DNA of 64,000 bases from Ignelater luminosus (Eukaryota > Arthropoda > Insecta > Coleoptera > Elateridae). The notes below the pieces were generated by a model. It saw nothing but the letters and a program-made list of their open reading frames with translations. It made no database searches and was not told the DNA's origin. Positions 60,160 to 64,000 of the stretch are shown piece by piece. The stretch is from contig VTPC01090593.1 in NCBI GenBank assembly GCA_011009095.1, positions 1-64,000 on the forward strand. The letters run 5' to 3'. Each line of letters opens with the position of its first letter. Within the stretch, counting starts at the first letter, position 1. The position numbers and the translations under genes are program-made.

Positions 60160-61404
60160 CAGGCATTTGGTAGAAAATGAAAGAAAGTTTTGGTGGAGTT
60201 TTGATTTTTGGTACTATATGGTATTTTGGGTCGCTGAATACGAATCAAAGGTTTGCCAACAAGACAAGGGTTTTTTCCCAAAAAAAGTGTAAAAACGGAC
60301 ATTTTCCAGTTTTTCCAAAATAACTCGGAAACTATGCATTTTACGTGGAAGTCGACTCGGTATTAAATTAAAGAGGATAAAATATCCTACATTCTATGTC
60401 TGTGAGGTTTGTTTCTTCGATTAATAGTTCATCCGCGAGAGCGCCGCAAAAATGGGTGTCAAGGGCCAAACTCGCAATAACAGGAATTAAGGCACTGTAC
60501 GTAGATTTAGCACGAAAACTATCCATTTTATGCAAATGTTGACCATGTATTATATTAAAGGTGATATAACTGACTATATTTTATGTATCTGAGATCAACG
60601 ATTCCGCTTCTAGCGGACGTGGAATCAATCAGGCAAAAAATGTCTAGGTGCTACTAAATACTTTATTTACAGATATCGAGAGCTTAAAGCAACATTAGTA
60701 GTACAAAAGTAATATTACTTATTCATATTCATTTCTGCCTTCTTCTAGAAGGTCCCGACTTGTGATCAACATCCGCAACATTAAAAATAGATGTATGGAA
60801 TTAGTGGATGTTTTTATTCCTCAAATTCATACCTTCTGACATGGTATATTAATCTTCCATTGGGTCCACTGATTCAACGGGTGAGCAGTCCATTTCCAGC
60901 TCGGTTTCGATGTCCAATTTTTCATCTTTGTTTTCACCCACCACTGCGTTACTGGTGCAGCCCCCCTTGCAGTTGAGGCACATGCTGGAGCAGCAAAGCC
61001 CTACCGTCCTGCACCTACAATTGCGATGGAAGTTCTTCGTACACTTGCAAAATATGTTACGAACTTCAATAATGCAGGGGAGCAGGGGGTAAAAGGGTGG
61101 TCATAGGCTCAAGGTCAATATTTGTTCTTCTCCATTCCTACTTTTCAGCATTTGTTTCTACTCCCAGCCATTGCTGGACCGGGTAGTAGACTCTTACAAG
61201 GTGCTGCCATGCTGCAGCTGGAGATGATGGTAGAGCAGCTGTGTTGGAGCTGTACCTGAAAGCTGCTTTTTTGTAGTAAATGTATCTTAGGTGGTTGAGC
61301 GTTGTCAATTCCCTAGCTTCTAACAAGTATTTTGTTTTGGAAATAGATATTTTCATGTTACGTCTTTTTGTCGTTGTTTCGAAAGTGTTAAAAATTATCT
61401 TCAT
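60160..61404 (-). pseudogene. unclassified element, ORF end with CXC-like tail and 3' repeats (copy 3)
   Basis: The minus-strand frame 61404-61138 reads FNTFETTTKRRNMKISISK, TLNHLRYIYYKKAAFRYSS, LPSSPAAAWQHLVRVYYPVQ and QWLGVETNAEK, then a stop. After frame changes it gives EPMTTLLPPAP (about 61110-61080) and the cysteine tail CKCTKNFHRNCRCRTVGLCC, SSMCLNCKGGCTSN (about 61060-60960). This parallels copy 2 (47085-47719) block by block. On the 3' side, two diverged tandem copies of a noncoding unit (from about 60325 and 60513, starting with variants of cggaaactatgcattttacg) lie antisense to the ORF, as in the other copies. The 5' side is cut near 61450 by the decayed mariner element. Confidence 0.55.
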
Positions 61405-61449
61405 TATCTAAGATTATAACTGCAATTTTTATTGTATTTTTTCCTATTA

Positions 61450-62212
61450 TACGTGGGTTGTTTGAAAAGAAATGAACAGGGTTTCGTAAAAAGTTAATAT
61501 TTCGATTTTGCAATATACCTAATTCTTTTGAAGATTCTTGCATTTCTTATATAGGCATCGATTATATCATAGCTTTATACCATTAAAAGAGCATTCAGAA
61601 ATTTTGCTTTGCAAACGATCGTTTTCTGCAAACGCGAACCTCTCTCCGCTTTTTCTCAAATTTGAAAATATGTAATAGCTCCTTGAAGTCAGATCTGGAC
61701 TATACAGGTTTGGTACAGTTCCTGTAACTCCTCTTCGGCCAAAAAGTATTAAAAACTTTTTGATTACCTTCATTTCTTTGTGAGTATCGTCTTTTTTCTA
61801 TGAAAATCCTCTTTTATATCGCCATAGATAGAAATGTCTATTCCCAGGTAATTAGACCTTGACACCTGCTTTGGCGTGAATTTCCAGACCTGTAAGTATG
61901 AATTTTCGGATTTTTTACATTTTCTTCTGTTACTGAGATTTAAGATAGTTTGAGGCCTTCCAACAAATTCTCGTAAATTCCTACGAATCTTTTCTCTTGT
62001 TTCATATAGAGCTTTATCACTGTATGGTACTTAAAATTTAAAAGTGTTTCGGAATCGCTCGACACCATCTTATTCATTAGGTCGTTACTCGCTAAGTAAT
62101 CTAGATCTTTACATGATATATTACGACATGTATGATTGTGCACCAGTAAAGTGGGTTTTGAAGAATTCTTCCTTATATGCAAGGCTCATTTATTTTTGAA
62201 TAACCCACGTAT
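61450..62212 (-). mobile_element. decayed mariner-like element with imperfect terminal repeats
   Basis: The left end TACGTGGGTTGTTTGAAAAG and the right end (inverted) TACGTGGGTTATTCAAAAAT match over about 28 bp with several differences; TA/TATA flanks both. On the minus strand the 5' part (62182-61940) contains KYHTVIKLYMKQEKRFVGIY, resembling the first helix-turn-helix of mariner transposase. Near the 3' end (61773-61567) NLYSPDLTSRSYYIFSNLRK corresponds to the third-aspartate block (YSPDLAPSDY in active copies), with the aspartate replaced. Most of the middle is missing or replaced. A piece similar to the RTE-like fragment start (60100-60157) lies at 61787-61850 within the element. Confidence 0.65.
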
Positions 62213-62346
62213 ATCCGATTACTATGTTTTTCACTTCCTTTCATTTCAGTCAGCAACGTCCTCAAGTGTTCTGCTGTAAAAGACGGAGTTTTGCTGTAAT
62301 TCGAGTTTGCAATTGTGTCACATTTTCTGCTACATAACCATTTGCG

Positions 62347-62820
62347 TATACAGGGTGTATTTTAAATGGCGCATAACATGTACACCACGTTATATTTCAT
62401 CATAAACTAAGAAAAAAATTCTAATATCATTTTGACGAAAACTTCCTGATTACGACGTGATTAATATTCCCAATTTTTACTAACATTTCTTTGCTTTTAA
62501 TAATCAAGACATAATAGAATTATTTGAAGTTTAAGTAATTAAAAGAAACATTTTATCATATTTTTGTGTTATTATTGCTAAATCTTCGCTGTAGAATCTT
62601 TGTATGTTCCAATATTGCGTTGTTGTTGCTATGAAATCGTTAATGGAAAGCAGCAGCTTTACAGTCCGCCACCTTAGTAAAATATTATGCAACGTTGTCA
62701 AGTTTAAAAACTCTTAATTTATGATATTTTAAAATTATGAATGTATGACAAAAAATGTATTTAGCTTTCTTATTCAGAGCTTGATGTACATGGTGCGACA
62801 TTTTAAATACACTCTGTATA
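62347..62820. mobile_element. 474-bp MITE, ends TATACAG[G/A]GTGTATTT
   Basis: The left end TATACAGGGTGTATTTTAAA (62347) and the right end (inverted) TATACAGAGTGTATTTAAAA agree over about 36 bp with several mismatches. Outer TATA bases fit a TA-type duplication. The interior is AT-rich without an ORF. Confidence 0.7.
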
Positions 62821-64000
62821 TTTTGCTTTAATCGATACCAAAGCTCGTCTATACATTTAAGTTGGGTGTGTTTGCTCCATTGTCACCCATGATAATAAAT
62901 ATGTTCTTTGATGTTTTGATTAATTCTTGGTGTATTTAGGAACTGATTTAGTTTTTATCAGTACTATCTTTTCTTTAATTAGTTTTTTTCTAACTCCTTC
63001 ATGTGTGATTTTGAACTTGTTTCCAAGTTTCCTTCATGATTGACCAGATTTTCACTTAGAAGCTCTTTCTTCTTCCTTCGTGCCATCTTTCTAGCTTTTC
63101 CACAACTACCGGTAATCTGCTAAGCAGTATTTCACACGTAACCCTCTTAAGAATATTAAAGATGGTCGTACGCGGAACATCCATTGTTTTAAAATGACTA
63201 ATAGTAAATAGTTCGCCATGCTTCATATAAAATTCGCCAGTCAATCTTTCGCGACTATCTTTATTAGGTTGTTCCACAAGGTTAAGGTTTTAAACTTCTT
63301 GTCGCAATTGACAGTTAAGGTATATAAAAATGTAAAGCAAACAACGTTCTGTGCAAAGACTACCGAATTTAATTTTTCTAGGGAGGAAAGGTTTATGCAG
63401 AGTTTTAGTTGACACTTCCATAGTTTGAATAAAGTGGGCAAAGGTTTTTGGCACGTGCTGTCAATTATTATTTCTACACCGTATTTGGGCAGTTCGTTTA
63501 GTATGTCGTTGGTGCCAGGGATTTTTCTATTTTTTAATTTTCTTTCATGAATCCTGTCCAGTATTTCCTTTCTAGATTTTTTATGTTTGAGTTTACCTGA
63601 TTTTTTACAGTTGAGCATTGCTGATAATCTTCAATTATTTTGATGCTACGCTAGTAAAAATATGGTATCCATTTATCATGTCAGACTTTTTATCTCAAAG
63701 GTAAACCATAGTTTCGCCTTTCTATCATTGTTGATGTTGATTTCTCTGGTTCTTGTACTTTCTTCCTGCTTCTGTAATATTTTGTTAAATTTTGTTCCAG
63801 CAGTTATCAATAATTTTTTTACTGTTCTCCAACATGTTATTAGTTTCAGTTGTTTCAGCTATTCTACGTGTATAGATGGTAATCTTTTCTTTAATTTCTT
63901 TAATAGCAGTTTCTTACACACTAATGTAGACGATGTTAATTTTTCACGGTTATAATTTGTTTGGAATAGATTTTGCTTGTTTGTTCCTATGTAATCTATT
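62821..64000. other. right edge of window with transposase scraps
   Basis: Apart from the fragment at 62990-63280, minus-strand frames at 63618-63241 and under 63955-63662 (KFNKILQKQEESTRTR) look protein-like and may be mobile-element debris. No family is assigned. Confidence 0.35.
62990..63280 (-). pseudogene. possible Tc1/mariner-type N-terminal helix-turn-helix fragment
   Basis: On the minus strand, 63277-63056 reads MEQPNKDSRERL, SHFKTMDVPRTTIFNILKRV and VVEKLERWHEGRRKSF, like a first helix-turn-helix (PRSTVYRILKR) followed by a basic GR-rich linker. After a frame change, LVNHEGNLETSSK and, further on, LIKTKSVPKYTK resemble the second helix and a KRxxAPKYT-type block of some Tc1/mariner relatives. 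The match is short and broken; other DNA-binding domains are possible. Confidence 0.35.

Noticed and set aside
63662..63955. 97-codon plus-strand hydrophobic protein
   Set aside because: Phe/Leu/Ser-rich translations are typical of antisense or AT-rich DNA; the minus strand looks more protein-like.
44573..64000. Next NOS exon (VFD...IKYATNKGN block)
   Set aside because: Searched by eye on the plus strand and not found; probably beyond the window.
1..64000. tRNA, rRNA or CRISPR structures
   Set aside because: No convincing tRNA A/B box pair, rRNA sequence or regularly spaced short repeats were seen.

Overview
This window looks like AT-rich nuclear DNA from an insect; the order cannot be fixed from sequence alone. 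There are no bacterial-type operons, and splice signals follow the GT/AG rule. Two plus-strand exons are clearly nitric oxide synthase (NOS) of the insect type, at 2983-3122 (zinc-cysteine and dimer segment) and 44410-44572 (heme-cysteine segment). They join in phase with no residues missing, so the roughly 41.3 kb between them reads as one intron. The rest of NOS lies outside the window: I found neither an upstream nor a further downstream exon. On the opposite strand, 2684-2838 is the first coding exon of a CFAP299 (cilia and flagella associated protein 299) homologue, only 144 bp upstream of the first NOS exon. CFAP299 is therefore nested in, or overlaps, NOS in antisense.

The remainder is intron or intergenic DNA filled with mobile-element remains of many ages. 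From left to right: a decayed non-LTR RNase H fragment (about 5.3-6.1 kb) and a faint RT vestige (6.84 kb); a fold-back MITE (10291-10540) touching a five-unit degenerate minisatellite (10546-11150); a 5'-truncated R1-clade non-LTR element (11340-13000) with an open frame and a perfect 15-bp target-site duplication; a second non-LTR RNase H relic (20.7-21.4 kb); an unrecognised ORF relic between 44-bp direct repeats (22754-23790); a coding-type repeat (26.85-27.2 kb); a pogo-like transposase pseudogene (27.4-29.0 kb); a 234-bp MITE (30437-30670); and a 5'-truncated non-LTR element with a TAA-repeat tail (39606-40620).

The right third, beyond the second NOS exon, holds an internally deleted mariner that still keeps the D,D34D catalytic region (51861-52774), a hAT transposase pseudogene (55195-56812) with one recognisable terminus, an RTE-like fragment (59.8-60.15 kb), a decayed mariner-like element with imperfect terminal repeats (61450-62212), a 474-bp MITE (62347-62820) and further transposase scraps.

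The least ordinary signal is a family present three times (39044-39600 minus, 46517-48283 plus, 60160-61404 minus). Each copy carries the end of an ORF with a cysteine-rich, CXC/Tesmin-like tail. The best copy also shows a motif reminiscent of FEN1/XPG-type nucleases and is flanked by ~230-bp inverted repeats. All three copies have a related noncoding module, in the same antisense orientation, just 3' of the ORF. I cannot assign the family with certainty; a DNA transposon carrying an XPG-like nuclease (as reported for some Academ elements) is one hypothesis.
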